Below the pieces are notes generated by a model. That model ran no database searches. It saw only the letters and a list, made by a program, of their open reading frames with translations, and was not told the DNA's origin. This document shows, piece by piece, positions 1-10,938 of a stretch of DNA of 64,000 bases. Origin of the DNA: Serripes groenlandicus (taxonomy: Eukaryota > Mollusca > Bivalvia > Cardiida > Cardiidae); NCBI GenBank assembly GCA_031761405.1, contig JASEVX010000003.1:68611044-68675043 (forward strand). The letters run 5' to 3'. Positions within the stretch are counted from its first letter, which is position 1. Every line of letters starts with the position of its first letter. The translations under genes were made by a program, and so were the position numbers.

Positions 1-244
1 GTGAACGCAACTCTTCCTACGTTTCTGACTGAATCTTTTCAAAACTTGGTCAATATCATTACTATAATGGTTAGATGTGCATGAAGCGGGGATTTTCCGG
101 TTCAGCGATTTTTGCAATAGTTATGCCTTTCGAAACTTTGTCTCTATAGCACATTCACTTGAGAACGCAACTCAAGTTTCCAAACAGGTAGAAGTGCATA
201 AAGCAGGGATTATCCGGTAGAGTGATTTTTGCAAGAGTTATGCT
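1..244. repeat. Two diverged copies of a ~125-bp dispersed repeat
   Basis: Two similar segments (about 1-125 and 160-244) share GAACGCAACTC, GTGCATRAAGC, GGGATTWTCCGGT and GATTTTTGCAA near their ends, in the same order. It looks like a fragment of a tandemly organised dispersed repeat cut by the window edge. I cannot assign it to a class. Confidence 0.5.
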
Positions 245-626
245 CAGAAGGAAAAAAGGATACATATCGACACTGCCATTTGACCTACTTTCATATTGGA
301 AGCTTCTATATGGTTCTATCGCTGTTTATATGTATCCTATTTTCTTCCTGACTGAAATAATTTGTTGAATGGGACATTAAGCTCCAACAATCCAATCCAA
401 TACTTTGTTTGCTGTTTCTTTTCCATTAAATGATTGTTTTACCATAATGGTAGTTTTGTGATTTTTTTTCATGAAATTACCATTTTTCGGTTCGGCCATT
501 TTGATAGAGATTCCAATGGTAGTTTTGTGATACATGTTAAAAGCAATAATTAAAAGGACCAATCTTGATCTTTATATTTTGTGGCGGCACTGGCACTCTT
601 GTTTAACCTTCATTTAACCATGATCC
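245..626. other. Stretch without recognised gene
   Basis: I see no exon-like frame or named repeat. A weak inverted pair, GGATACATAT near 258 and ATATGTATCC near 329, suggests an old palindromic insertion. Confidence 0.4.
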
Positions 627-818
627 CGATCCCTCAAATAGACGCTTTTTGACGCCTCTGCAGCAGAAGTTGTTCAAAACAAGCAATTTCTCCTTTTTGC
701 CATAATGTTTTCCACTTTTAGTCATATGTTATCCATTCAATTATTGAAATTTCTATGTTTTGACAAAATATATTCAAAGTCGTCTGCTGCAGAATTGTCG
801 TATGAGGGAAAGGGTTAA
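627..818 (+). mobile_element. Family A TTAA MITE (piggyBac-like)
   Basis: The copy runs from a decayed left end (CCCTCAAATAGACGC) through CTCTGCAGCAG to a clean right end TATGAGGGAAAGGGTTAA. The internal pair CTGCAGCAGA / TCTGCTGCAG and the terminal inverted repeats mark the family. It has no coding capacity. Confidence 0.8.
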
Positions 819-960
819 CTTCATACATAGGGCATTTGATGCCTCATGCAGTGAGCGACTTTTGAAAATATTGTGATAAAAGTAGAAATCATTTAAAACA
901 AGCAATTTCTTGTTTTCCCTTTTCCATATTTTTAGATAATGAATTCCTTTCCTGAGCTGT
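819..960 (+). repeat. Degenerate family A fragment
   Basis: GATGCCTCATGCAGTGAGCGAC, GAAAATATTGTGATAAAAG and AAACAAGCAATTTCT follow the family A order directly after a good copy, but the right end is missing. Confidence 0.5.
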
Positions 961-1113
961 TTTCAAAGCAGATGACACTAAAAATGCCATTATAAGGTTT
1001 ACTGATTAAGTGAAAAAAGTTGCAACTTTAAGTGAAAAAACGAAGAAATATTATTGACAGTAGTTTCTAGAAAATTAACTCAAAATTAAAAGAAAATCGA
1101 CAGAAATGGATAC

Positions 1114-1344
1114 TTAACCCTTTCCCTCATATAGACGCTTTCTGACGACTCTGCAGCAGGTGGCTTTTTGAAAACATAGTGACAAAAGAAGAAATTGCTC
1201 AAAACGAGCAATTTCTCCTTTTGCCACAATGTTTTTCCACTTTTAGTCATAGGTTATCCATTCAATCATAGAGATTTTCTATTTTTTGACAAAATATGTT
1301 CAAAGTCGTCTGCTGCAGAATTGTCGTATGAGGGAAAGGGTTAA
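1114..1344 (+). mobile_element. Family A TTAA MITE, full length
   Basis: Complete copy: TTAACCCTTTCCCTCATA on the left, TATGAGGGAAAGGGTTAA on the right, so the ends are inverted repeats flanked by TTAA. The inner hairpin GAAATTGCTC...GAGCAATTTC is intact. TTAA duplication plus CCC-starting termini is the pattern of piggyBac-type transposition. Confidence 0.9.
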
Positions 1345-1496
1345 TTGTATCCTTCAAAACACTCCAATTCATTTGGATGCACATGTTTAGTCATGGTGAT
1401 TAATCCCCCTTTCCAACATATGACAATTCTCCGGCACGTGACTTTGAAAACCCTAAAGCAAAAATGAAAGTATAATTATTGAATAGAGATGAAAAC

Positions 1497-1609
1497 ATCA
1501 AGGCAAAAGGAAACCTTTCTCATTATGAGCAATTTATCCTTCTACCAAAATGTTATGTTGCAGAGGCTTCAGAAAGCTTCTGTATGTTGGAAAGGGTTAA
1601 GATCTCAAT
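1497..1609 (+). repeat. Partial family A MITE
   Basis: Holds the inner part (CTCATTATGAGCAATTT) and the right part ending GTTGGAAAGGGTTAA; the left half is missing. Confidence 0.6.
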
Positions 1610-1677
1610 TTCCCTTGATTGTTTTCAAAAGTCATCTGCTGCTTTTGCATCAGTTATTGGTTTTCTGAGGACCAGAT

Positions 1678-1907
1678 TTAACCCTTTCCCTCATACGACA
1701 ATTCTACAGCAGACGACTTTGAACATATTTTGTCAAAACATAGAAAATCTCCATCATTGAATGGATAACCTATGACAAAAAGTGGAAAACATTGTGGCAA
1801 AAGGAGAAATTGCACGTTTTGTGCAATTTCTTCTTTTGTCACTATGTTTTCAAAAAGCTGTCTGCTGCAGAGGCGTCAGAAAGCGTCTATATGAGGGAAA
1901 GGGTTAA
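1678..1907 (-). mobile_element. Family A TTAA MITE, full length, reverse
   Basis: Begins TTAACCCTTTCCCTCATACG and ends TATATGAGGGAAAGGGTTAA, in reverse relative to the copy at 1114. The hairpin arm TTGCACGTTTTGTGCAA is present. Confidence 0.9.
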
Positions 1908-2058
1908 AGTGTGTTGGGCTGTGTTTTTTGTTTTGTTTATGCGATGTTTATTTTGAAAGCTGGGGGAGGAGAAAAAGACTATGAAACTCCAACTTTGGTG
2001 AAACATATAATTTTCCTGATATGTAGATGAATTTTGTATTACATCCTTCTTATTTCAG

Positions 2059-5000
2059 AGCATTTCATAAAGAAAGCGATGTACCAATTATTTTTACGAA
2101 GACTGCTCCAGCAGTTCCTAACTACCAACATGTTGTTTACCCACTCAATGATGATGGTAGTAAATTTCAGTCTGGTATTCCTGTTGTACATAGAAGGTAT
2201 TATTTTATGTCCTTTTGTTGTTTATAAAAGATTGGTAGTATGATAAATATTTTTGAAGTTATATGAAAACAAAACATCCTTTGAGGAAAACATGAAACAA
2301 AATGAAATTAATAAAGTAAAACCGGCCTCAATTGTCTCCTGTATTAACCCTTTCCAACAAACAGACGACTTTTGAAAACATTGTGGCATAAGGGGTAATT
2401 CCTCATGTTTTCAACTCTATTCAAGTAATTTATCCTCTTTACAAGTTTTCAAAATCGTCTGCTGCATATTTGATGTATGTGGGAAAGGGTTTATCCTTTC
2501 AAACATAAACAAAATTTTCAGTAGGCAACTTTGCAAAATCTTCATGAATGAAAACGGAATTAGTCAAAAATACTTTTTTTTTCCACAATGGTTCCAACTC
2601 TGCAAGTTAAAATCTTTTCTCATGATTTTTTTAACAAAGATAAATGTAAAATTGGTAAACCGAAAGTAAGTATAGATATTTTTAACTCTTGAAAACATCT
2701 ATGCAAAAATATGAAAAATCTGTAGAACTCTTTCCCAAATGCAGCAAATCTGCAGCAAACGACATTAAAAATAGCTTGGACATGTTGAACATTGAAAAGA
2801 CTTGAAAACATTGTGGCAAAATGAGAAACTGCTCATTATAGACAACGTTTTTAAAAGGCGTCTGTATGGGGGAAAGGGATAAATGAAAGTTTAGAGTTGT
2901 GGCAAAAGTTGCCTCCTTCAGATGTCTAAAAATGCCGTAACATGAGGGAAAGGGAAAACAACCATCAGAGAAATGTTAGAACTGCGTTAGATGTTATTTG
3001 CTTTTTCTTTCAGTGGCAAACAGAAGTTTAAACTGAAGATCCCAGATTCTGTTGTTAAGAATATAAAAAGAAATGTTGAAACCTATGAACGACATCTTAG
3101 GCAAACATCCCATAGTGCCCAGGGAAAGTTTGACCCTTGGAAATTAGTAGAAGAGTAAGTAACATCAATCAATTGTTTTTATAATTAAACTTGTGAGAAC
3201 ATTAAGAGAAGAGGAGCATTAATTTCCTAGCAAGTTATCCTTTTCACACAATATTTTCTGTAGCTTACTAAAAATGAGACTTTCTTTTATCAAGCTTTCT
3301 TGTTCTTTTCTTCAAATGCTTACAGCAGAGCCCCGATAGCTCAGTTGGTAGCGAGCCAGGCTGTCAATCCAGGGGTTGTGAGTTCGAACCCCAGCTCGGC
3401 CAACATTCTTTCCGACGATTGACAAAAGTCACTGTGACAAGCGTCATTCGTCTTTCACCAATGGGCTAACAGTCTATGTGGAAAAGCAGCCAGTGGCTTG
3501 GAAAGTATGTTGTTTGGAGTACTGGTGTGAGAAAACCAGGAAACAAATGAGTAGATGAACCTGCTGCCGTGATATGACTGAATTTTTTTTGAAAACGGCA
3601 TTAAACCCCAATCAATCAATTAAATGCTTTCAATTTGTGAGAATTTAAAATGAGCTTATAAAGGATATGAAGAGGTCTGTAGGTAGTTAAGAGTCAATAT
3701 TAACTAGGGATGTCAGCGATTAATCAGTTACTCGGTTAACCGTATGTTATGCTATTAATCGGTTAGTAATTCAAGTAACCGAGTACTCGGAAAAATAAAT
3801 AAAATATATACACAGTTGTATTTCACCTTTTGTTCTTTTCAATTTGTCACACGTATCTGACAAGAGATTAATTATTCACGCCCCGATTTGGAATGTTTAC
3901 ATAACTGTGAAAACAGCCGCACTAGATTGTATTGATGATCGTTTATTATTGATTAATTGTGGCTGATCTAACAATTAATTACAGGACAGTTTGTTTCTTT
4001 TAAAAAACTTATACAAGGCTAGAAATATATGATAATGACTTATTAATGATATTGGAATGAATTTGATAAATTTGTAAATTATTTACCAACAGGATTAGAA
4101 GATTTAAAGAGTAGTTTTAAGTTTTTAACACATTTCCCCCTGAGTTGGTTTTTAAAGATATGCAGCTATGCACCTCTTTCATTCAACATATTATAAATCG
4201 TATAACGGTCTCTTCGTTAAAAAAACTACAAATCAAAAAAATAAAATTAAAAAAGTTGGTTGACACAAATGAAAACGTTCCGATAGCAACATTCTAGTCT
4301 GATTTATACATGACCAGGAAATGCGAGTTAAAACATCAACAACAGTAACAAAACCCGCAAGCAAGTGAATATTGATTGTCTATGAATCTATACGGTTAAC
4401 CGAGTAACCGGTTAGTAATATCAGTAACCGTTGCCATCCCTAGTATTAACCCTTCCCCATATACAGCAAATCTGCAGCAGACAAGTTTAAAAAGATAAAG
4501 GCACAACTGTTGAAATGAACAATTAATACAACATTGAATAATGTTGAAAACATAGTGAGGAAAAGAGAATTTGCTCATTATGAGCAGTTTATCCTTTTGC
4601 CACTATGATTTAAAAAGTCGTCTCCTTCAAAGTCGTCGGAAATCATGAAGGAAAGGATTAACACATATTGGAGTTGAATGGGGTCAGGCCCACCTTTAAC
4701 TTTTCTCACTTCGTAATGACGAGCAACGATTGACACAGAAGTCTATTAAGATCACTCTGCACAGTCTGATCAGTGTTTTTCCTGTTCATCATCTTGTGAT
4801 TCAAGTATTCTGGGAGCTTTTGTACACATTTTGAAATCAAATAAAGAATAAACAAACTAATAATCAATTTGAACTGCCTTTTAAATTTCAAAACCTCCGA
4901 AGGTCAAGCAAGAGTATTAATTTCTACTTTTCCAACAACGTTTTTAAGTCTGTTTCAAAATATTTTTCCACTTTGCAAGATAAATCACTTTTTGCCTTAG

Positions 5001-6127
5001 ATTTTAAAAGAGTAGACAACACCTTTTTAACCCTTTCCCTCATATGACAATTCTGCAGCAGACGACTTTGAACGTATTTTGTCAAAACATAGAAAATCTC
5101 CATAGTTGAATGGATAACCTATGACAAAAAGTGGAAAACATTGTGGCAAAAGGAGAAATTGCACGTTTTGTGCAATTTCTTCTTCTGTCATTATGTTTTC
5201 AAAAAGCCGTCTGCTGCAGAGGCGTCGGAAAGCGTATATATGAGGGAAAGGGTTAACCTGTTCCCACAATGAATCTGCAGCAAACATCTAGGCAACATGC
5301 AGAAAACTGTATAAATGAAAGTATAATTATTGAATAGAGTTGAAAACAGAAAACAGAAATCCATCCTTATGAAGTTATGGGCAATTTCTTCTTTCACCAC
5401 AATGTTTTCAAAAGCTGTCTGCTGCAGATGCGTCAAAAGGTGTATGAAAGTGGGAAAGGGTTTAAGTTTCAAATCAGGTGAGCTATAAAAGGGGATAATT
5501 TGCTAATTTCATTTTCTCTCTTACAGAATATCGGATCAAGTTTTAGACGAATGCCTACGAGAAATAGACACGGAGCTGGACAATATTGGAGAAAACATCG
5601 TTCACCAAGTGTGCAAATCTGAGTTTGCTCTACCAGACCAGCCATCTCAGTCTGAAAGGGAAGTGCTTGAGGAGGATTATGGGATTGATAACAGTTTTAA
5701 TTTCACCAATGGGATTGCAAGGCGTTTTGAATCAGCCAATCAGAATGCAGAATTTCAAATCCCAAGTGAGGAGGAGGACAGATATCCAGATGAACTACCA
5801 AGTCCTATCTTTGATGAGGAAAGACCGTCATTTTTTGGAAGTCATCTGGAAAAGGAAGCGGAAAAGGAGAAATCTAAGTCTGAAATGAAAAGTTCCATTG
5901 GTGAAAAAACTTCAACCGCCCCAAAGAAAGAAGTGAGTTTTAGTCATGAAATAAGTTATGAGAAAGAAGCCGTTTTTGATGCAGCTGATTTGGACACTGC
6001 TAGAGATATTCCTGAACAGGAAGAAGATGAATATGATGATGATGAAGATGATGACGATGATGATGATGATGTAGAAGAGGTTTCACCAATAGACAGTGAT
6101 TTTGAATACTCTACTGATGATGCATAG
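2059..6127 (+). CDS. Gene A: 3' part of an unrecognised acidic-tailed protein (three exons)
   Basis: Three exons splice in frame: 2059-2196 (acceptor tatttcag, donor gtattat), 3014-3154 (acceptor ttctttcag, donor gtaagt) and 5527-6127 (acceptor cttacag, stop TAG at 6125-6127). Together they give about 292 residues of a C-terminus. Exon 1 begins with the last base of a codon, so coding exons lie upstream, outside the window. The first two exons carry conserved-looking sequence (VYPLNDDGSKF, KFKLKIPDSVVKNIKRN, GKFDPWKLVEE), then a predicted helix, ISDQVLDECLREIDTELDNI. The last exon is hydrophilic and ends in a run of Asp/Glu (about 6020-6090) followed by a short Ser/Asp-rich end. No catalytic motif, signal peptide or membrane segment is visible. 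The DPW plus amphipathic-helix pattern reminds me of large centrosomal or ciliary coiled-coil proteins such as moonraker (KIAA0753), but that is only an impression and I assign no function. Both introns hold family A MITEs; the second also holds a SINE and a hAT-like element. Confidence 0.72.
2344..2493 (+). mobile_element. Shortened family A MITE in gene A intron
   Basis: TTAACCCTTTCCAACAAACAG to GTGGGAAAGGGTTTA, with CGTCTGCTGCA near the right end. It is about 80 bp shorter than the family and its right TTAA has become TTTA. Confidence 0.7.
2494..2882 (+). repeat. Degenerate family A remnants in gene A intron
   Basis: Scattered family A words (AACATAAACAAAA, GAAAACATTGTGGCAAAATG, GCTCATTATAG, GGGGGAAAGGGATAA) occur in order but are interrupted by unrelated sequence. 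This is one or two old copies. Confidence 0.4.
3325..3621 (+). mobile_element. tRNA-headed SINE, full length
   Basis: The head has tRNA A-box-like (TAGCTCAGTTGGTAG) and B-box-like (GTTCGAACCCC) promoter words. The body contains CTTTCCGACGATTGACAAAAG and CCAATGGGCTAACAGTCTA, and the tail is AATCAATCAATT. Imperfect 11-bp target duplications flank it (AAATGCTTACA at 3314-3324, AAATGCTTTCA at 3622-3632). The tRNA-like head drives Pol III transcription of the SINE and is not a tRNA gene. Bivalve SINEs of the V/Meta superfamilies (for example RUDI) have this layout; assignment to one is inference. Confidence 0.88.
3705..4442. mobile_element. Non-autonomous hAT-like DNA transposon, 738 bp
   Basis: Short terminal inverted repeats TAGGGATG / CATCCCTA are flanked by 8-bp direct repeats, ATATTAAC (3697-3704) and GTATTAAC (4443-4450), with one mismatch. 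Subterminal GTTACTCGGTTAACCG and CGGTTAACCGAGTAACCG extend the symmetry. An 8-bp duplication and TAGGG-type ends fit the hAT superfamily. I see no transposase frame. It sits in the second intron of gene A. Confidence 0.78.
4446..4661 (+). mobile_element. Family A MITE abutting the hAT-like element
   Basis: TTAACCCTTCCCCATATACAG to GAAGGAAAGGATTAA. Its left TTAA lies inside the right target duplication of the hAT-like element. Confidence 0.75.
5027..5256 (-). mobile_element. Family A MITE, full length, reverse
   Basis: TTAACCCTTTCCCTCATATG to ATATGAGGGAAAGGGTTAA, nearly identical to the copy at 1678-1907, so recently active or homogenised. Confidence 0.9.
5253..5464 (+). mobile_element. Second family A MITE sharing the TTAA
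   Basis: It starts at the same TTAA (5253-5256) that ends the previous copy and runs to GTGGGAAAGGGTTTA. The sequence is more diverged. It ends about 60 bp before the acceptor of gene A's last exon. Confidence 0.7.
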
Positions 6128-6134
6128 GATGTTT

Positions 6135-6358
6135 TTAACCCTTTCCCTCATATAGACACTTTTTGACGCCTCTGTAGCAGACGGATTTTTGAAAACATAG
6201 TGACAAAAGAAGAAATTGCCCAATATGTGCAATTTCTCCTTTTGCCACTTTTCCACTTTTTGTCATAGGTTATCCATTAATTATGGAGATTTTTTATGTT
6301 TTGACAAAATACGTTCAAAGTCGTCTGCTGCAGAATTGTCGTATGAGGGAAAGGGTTA
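6135..6358 (+). mobile_element. Family A MITE in gene A 3' UTR region
   Basis: TTAACCCTTTCCCTCATATA to TATGAGGGAAAGGGTTAA. It starts seven bases after the gene A stop codon, so it is probably transcribed in the 3' UTR. Confidence 0.88.
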
Positions 6359-6490
6359 AAAGCGAAATTGTGATGCAAACGCTTGTATAAACCTTCAGAT
6401 CTAGATCATTGATATAACAGTTTAATGAACACTATCGAGGAATACGCGTTGATCGAGTGGTGAGCGTGGGAGTTTTGGGTCCGGTCGTCA
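6359..6490. repeat. Segment duplicated in inverted form near 44 kb
   Basis: The bases after the MITE (ACGCTTGTATAAACC, CATTGATATAACAG, GAACACTATCGAGGAATACG) reappear as reverse complement at about 43890-44041. They end in a tRNA-like SINE head (GATCGAGTGGTGAGCGTGGG). Confidence 0.75.
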
Positions 6491-6957
6491 CCGAGGCCAG
6501 TATTCACAAACCAATCCTAATTATTCTGATTCCAAAATTGAAGAATATATTGGATTTGTAAGTTTCTGATTCACTAAATCATGTTGAGAATGTTATTTCT
6601 TTAGGAATTTAGAATTAGAATTTGAGTTTTTTGCTTGATTGGTGAATATAGGTCTTCATATCCAATTTCAAAATCATCTACACTTAAAACTCATGAAAGA
6701 AAAAAGAAAAATAGCTTTTATTTAAGAACAAATGCACCATGCTCTTGGAACAATCTTTGGGTTTTTATGACAAATGAAGGTAAAGATCTGCCTGCACATC
6801 AATGCAATCTGATCCAAGCAAACATTGTCAGAAACTTCTTGAAATCTTTTGTGACTGATGCAGATCCTTGTCAATCTGTATGGAAGAGCAGGTTGATCTG
6901 GATCTAAAGGTCTCAGATCTCTTATTGTTGGTTTTGACAGAACACATCACAATACAA

Positions 6958-6963
6958 AATAAA
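6958..6963 (+). promoter_or_regulatory. Candidate poly(A) signal for gene A
   Basis: AATAAA about 830 bases after the stop codon. It is the first AATAAA I notice downstream; another lies at 8096-8101. Sequence alone cannot tell which is used. Confidence 0.3.
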
Positions 6964-7049
6964 CAGCACAAGAAAAAGACTTATTGCCCATTATGAGCTA
7001 TTTCCTCTTTTCCATCGATGTTATCTGCTCCTGTAGCATCACAAAGTGG

Positions 7050-7266
7050 TCTCTATAATTGATTCCGACGTTTGACAAAAGTGATTCGTCTTTCACCAAT
7101 GGTCTTACAGACTATGCCGAATAGCAGCCAGTGGTTGGAAAGTATGTTGAGTGTATTATGTGTGTAAGAAAGCTAGGAAACACATGAGTAGGTGAACTGG
7201 TCACCGTAATATGACTGAATAATTGTTGAAAATGGCGTTAAGCCAAAATCAATCAATCTCTATAAT
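7050..7266 (+). mobile_element. 5'-truncated tRNA-type SINE with target duplication
   Basis: The body starts at ATTCCGACGTTTGACAAAAG without the tRNA head and ends AATCAATC. Perfect 10-bp duplications TCTCTATAAT occur at 7050-7059 and 7257-7266, so the truncation happened during reverse transcription. Confidence 0.85.
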
Positions 7267-8210
7267 GGAATAGGTTTTGCATTGGAAGATATATTGGATC
7301 GAAACAGTTGATTCTATTAATTGTTTGAGCCTACACTACAGGACTAATTAGGTACTGTAGAGTACTTGAGCAGGATAAGGGTTAACTATGAAGGAGGTGT
7401 GTCACAAATTTGTGTTAAAAGCTGCCACATCCTTATTCAATCCCCTGATGTTTCTTGTACTGAAGCAGCCAGCTTATCTAAGGTCAAATTGTAAAGGTGT
7501 AAATGAACAAAGTAAAAGCATTATTTATAACACATGTACATATAGCTATTTTCATTTTTGTGTCGCTTGCCTTGTCAGGGCGACACAAAGGGATAATTTC
7601 TCTGTCGTCTGTCAGGTTTTGGTTTACTGATTTATAGTCAGCTGACACACTCTTGTTAATATTCAATGTAAAAAGTTTATATATATATATATAGATATGA
7701 TTATGAACACATTACATGTATATATAATTGTTTATTTTTTCCCTTTGTGGTTATAAATCTGTGATAGTATTAAAATACTTTAAACTGTTAACGTTATTAT
7801 GTTCTACTTCTACTCCACTGGCACCAGAACTTATGTTGTTCGTGGTTTTATTTTATTGATTTATGCCTAAACTATAACATTATCTTTTAAATTTTGCACA
7901 TTTATACATGTATCTATTTACTATTAATGTAGTACATATCATAGAATTAAATTTTAAAAAGCCTTTTTTTTTTCTTTTTTTTTTATCTATTTACTATATT
8001 TGTCTTAATATTGTAAATAGGTAGAAAAGCACACAATTTAAAAATACGATTTATTTTGTATTCTTTGATACTTTGATATTTTCATATTTCAATGAAATAA
8101 AACAATGAACAACGTTAGTTTACTGTTTTAGTTCCTGGGGACTACTGGTATTCTACCCTTGTCGAAATACAACCTAAAGAGCAGATGTTAAACATCATTT
8201 CCGTCATGTA
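7267..8210. other. AT-rich stretch without recognised gene
   Basis: Low-complexity AT-rich DNA with a short (TA)n near 7680 and T-rich runs near 7965-7985. An AATAAA at 8096-8101 could be a distal polyadenylation signal. No coding pattern is seen. Confidence 0.4.
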
Positions 8211-8404
8211 AACTTTTTTTGACGCCTCTGCAGCAGACAACTTTTGGAAACATTGTGGCAAAAGGAGAAATTGCTAATAATGAGCAATTTTCTATTTGTC
8301 ACAATGTTTTCAACTTCATTCAATAATTGTAGAGAGTTTTCATATTTTTGACTGAATGTTTTTAAAGTTATCTGCTACATATTTGTTATGTGTAGGAAAG
8401 GGTC
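8211..8404 (+). mobile_element. Family A MITE, left end lost
   Basis: Starts at GACGCCTCTGCAGCAGAC and ends GTGTAGGAAAGGGTC, with the hairpin AATTGCTAATAATGAGCAATT. The terminal TTAA is not preserved on either side. Confidence 0.65.
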
Positions 8405-8452
8405 TATCATAAACTCTTATCGGTACCCTTATATAGTATATCTGACCAGGGT

Positions 8453-8652
8453 CCAATTCCACCAATTTTACTTAGTGCTAAGTAATACTTAAATTCTTAA
8501 AATCATACTTCATCATATTTATTAATAATGTTTAAGTATATCATTTCTTAACAAGTAGTGTTAGTCAGCAAGGTCCATGTAACTATTTATGTCAACTAAG
8601 TCATTTAGGTATTTAAGTATAACTTAGCGCTAAGTTAGGTTGGTGGAATTTG
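8453..8652. mobile_element. Palindromic MITE (AATTCCACCAA ends)
   Basis: About 200 bp with long terminal inverted repeats: AATTCCACCAATTTTACTTA on the left and TTGGTGGAATT on the right, with ACTTAGTGCTAAGT and ACTTAGCGCTAAGT just inside. AT-rich between, no frame. Confidence 0.7.
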
Positions 8653-9077
8653 ATACAGATGCTGTCCCTGCTTTTATGCAGGGACGTAGATATCTTATCT
8701 ACGTCCATGGTTTATGGAAACACCTAAAATAATATGTTATTTCATGTCTCTGGTTTATGAGATTCCATTTTTACCTGATATGGAATTTTTAATATATGTC
8801 GGCTCTGAAAGCATCAGAGGAAAAACATATACCTTGTCTAAACATTTTGAAGTGTAACTGTGATAAAGAATTGAAAACATTGTTGAAAAAAGTTTTAATA
8901 ACTCATTTACGAACATTTTTTTTCTCACGTTTTCCCCAACAATTGACATGACACTGTTTCAATTGTCATATACATTTCATTAACGTACTATGCCGATAGT
9001 TGGACATTTCCTTTGGAAGGATACCGGGTTCTATTTGGAGAAAATCAGGGATAAGTGAACTAAGCTGTGATATGATT

Positions 9078-9278
9078 TTAACCCTTTCCCTCAAACAGAC
9101 GCTTTCTGACGCCTCTGCTGCAGTCATATTTTGAAAACATTGTGGCAAAAGCAGAAATTGTTCAAAACAAGCAACTTCTCCTCTTGCCACAACGTTTTTA
9201 ATTCTATTAAATAATTATTCAAAAATGTTATCAAAGTCGTCTGCTGCAGATTTGTTGCATGTGGGAAAGGAGGTTTAA
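9078..9278 (+). mobile_element. Family A MITE
   Basis: TTAACCCTTTCCCTCAAACAG to GTGGGAAAGGAGGTTTAA. It has CTGCTGCAG near the right end and a deletion relative to the full-length form. Confidence 0.8.
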
Positions 9279-9426
9279 TTACCGTAGAGAATGACATCAT
9301 AATTCAACTGATCTAAGGAGAGACAAATGGGCGGTGCAGATGCAACATAATGTGCAATAACCATTGGATCATTCTGTCTAACATAAGCCGGGATCCGATG
9401 ATTGTGGTAATTCCGGGCGCCCGCTT

Positions 9427-9636
9427 GACTAACATTCTTTCCGACGTTTTTTAAAAGTCACTGTGACAGTTTCATTCGTCTTCCACCAATGGGCTAAAAG
9501 TCCATGTGGAAAAGCAGCAATTTCTTATAAAGAGTACTGGTATGAGAAAGTCGGGGAACCCATCAGTGGGTGGTGCACTGGCCGCCGTGATATGACTGAC
9601 CTTGTTCGAAGCGGCGTTCAACTCTAATCAATCGTC
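9427..9636 (+). mobile_element. Partial tRNA-type SINE body
   Basis: Contains TAACATTCTTTCCGACG, CACCAATGGGCTAA and the end CTCTAATCAATCG. The head before it is mostly lost. Confidence 0.75.
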
Positions 9637-9988
9637 AAAAACGGTATTGGATTACCACGTTCACCAGTAAATTGACTAATAAAAGCAGCATTGGGAAATG
9701 TTAATGGTTACAATCTGGACCAATAAATAAATTACAACGATTTTCAACACAGCAAATTTATTTCATTTCAAGTCAATCATAAGTAATGAGAGAGGAATAA
9801 AATTGTGATTTTCTTACACAAAAACAGGTACAATCAACACGTATACATGTATATGTGCTATTTCAAATATGGTATCCGTTTCAACACGTATATATATGTG
9901 CTATTTCAAATATGGTATCCGTTTCAAATGGAAAATCAAAACAAATAAATGTGCGATATGAGTGCAGCGTTCATTTATTCTCACATAT

Positions 9989-10247
9989 GAGTCGTCCCGC
10001 GAGAAAACCAACATTGTGGACTCTGCGTAAAGTATCGACCCGGTTCAACCTAAGCATGCCGCGCAGGCTTACCCGGATAGACACTATTCGCTTCCTGTAT
10101 TTTTTCTGTTTCAGGAATCATTACTCTATACCTATATCACCCTAAAATGGAATGTGTCGGCCCGGATCAGTCTGCGCGGACTGCGCAGGCTGATCTGGGT
10201 CTATACATTACGCAGAGGCCATGATGTTTTTTCTCGCGGGACGGATC
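9989..10247 (+). mobile_element. Family C MITE with ATAT duplication
   Basis: Terminal inverted repeats GAGTCGTCCCGCGAGAAAAC and CTCGCGGGACGGATC are flanked by ATAT on both sides (9985-9988, 10248-10251). Subterminal GACCCGGTTCAACC and GGCTGATCTGGGTC also mirror each other. Confidence 0.9.
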
Positions 10248-10329
10248 ATATCTTTGCGGCAAGGAACTCCACGTACTTTGTGTGCAGCAGATTTGTGAAA
10301 ATAATAATAATAATTAATTAATTTATTGA

Positions 10330-10557
10330 TTAACCCTTTCCCTCATATAGACGCTTTCGGCCTCTGCAGCAGACGGCCTTTTGAAAACATAGTGACAAAA
10401 GAAAAAAATGCTCAAAACGAGCAATTTCTCCTTTTGCCATAATGTTTTCCACTTTAAGTCATAGGTCATCCATTCAATTATAGAGGTTTTCATTTTTTTG
10501 GACAAAATATGTTCAAAGTCGTCTGCTGCAGAATTGTCGTATGAGGGAAAAGGTTAC
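10330..10557 (+). mobile_element. Family A MITE, near full length
   Basis: TTAACCCTTTCCCTCATATA to GAGGGAAAAGGTTA; the right TTAA has decayed. The hairpin GCTCAAAACGAGC is intact. Confidence 0.85.
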
Positions 10558-10797
10558 AGCCTCAAACGTAAATACAAAGCTTTAAGATGAGTTTCCATCG
10601 ATTATCAATCAATCAACCAAAAAAGTATAAATCAATAGTGGAATCAATAAAACATTGGCGAATAGAACTGGGGGGTTTCCAATTTGATCCATATTAAGCC
10701 ATTACATGTACTTCATAAACAGTCGGACTTCAGAATGAATCGGAGATAAATTATTTGTGTAAGATTTTAAACAATGACAGACTACTTGTAAACGAAT

Positions 10798-10938
10798 CAG
10801 GGGCGTAACTTCCTAAAGACCGTGTTTGGCGCGTTCTACACTTTTTTGTCGAAAAAGTAAGATGGAAACTAAAATCCATAGGGCTACGCTCCATGGATTT
10901 TGCTTACGCATCCTTGTCAACTAAGTTACGTCCCTGAA
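10798..10938. mobile_element. Short MITE with GGGGCGTAACTT ends
   Basis: AGGGGCGTAACTT on the left and AAGTTACGTCCCT on the right are inverted repeats of a ~140-bp element. The interior also has a palindrome (AAATCCATAGGG / CCATGGATTTT). A related end (AGCTACGCCCCTG) occurs near 25940. Confidence 0.65.

Noticed and set aside
1479..1760. Small frames with words like NPFPHTTILQQTT or ASESVYMRERV
   Set aside because: These recur wherever family A ends are translated and come from the MITE, not from genes.
3325..3405. tRNA gene
   Set aside because: The tRNA-like part is the head of a SINE with body, tail and target duplications; the same holds for the heads at 14150, 22505, 53030 and 54410.
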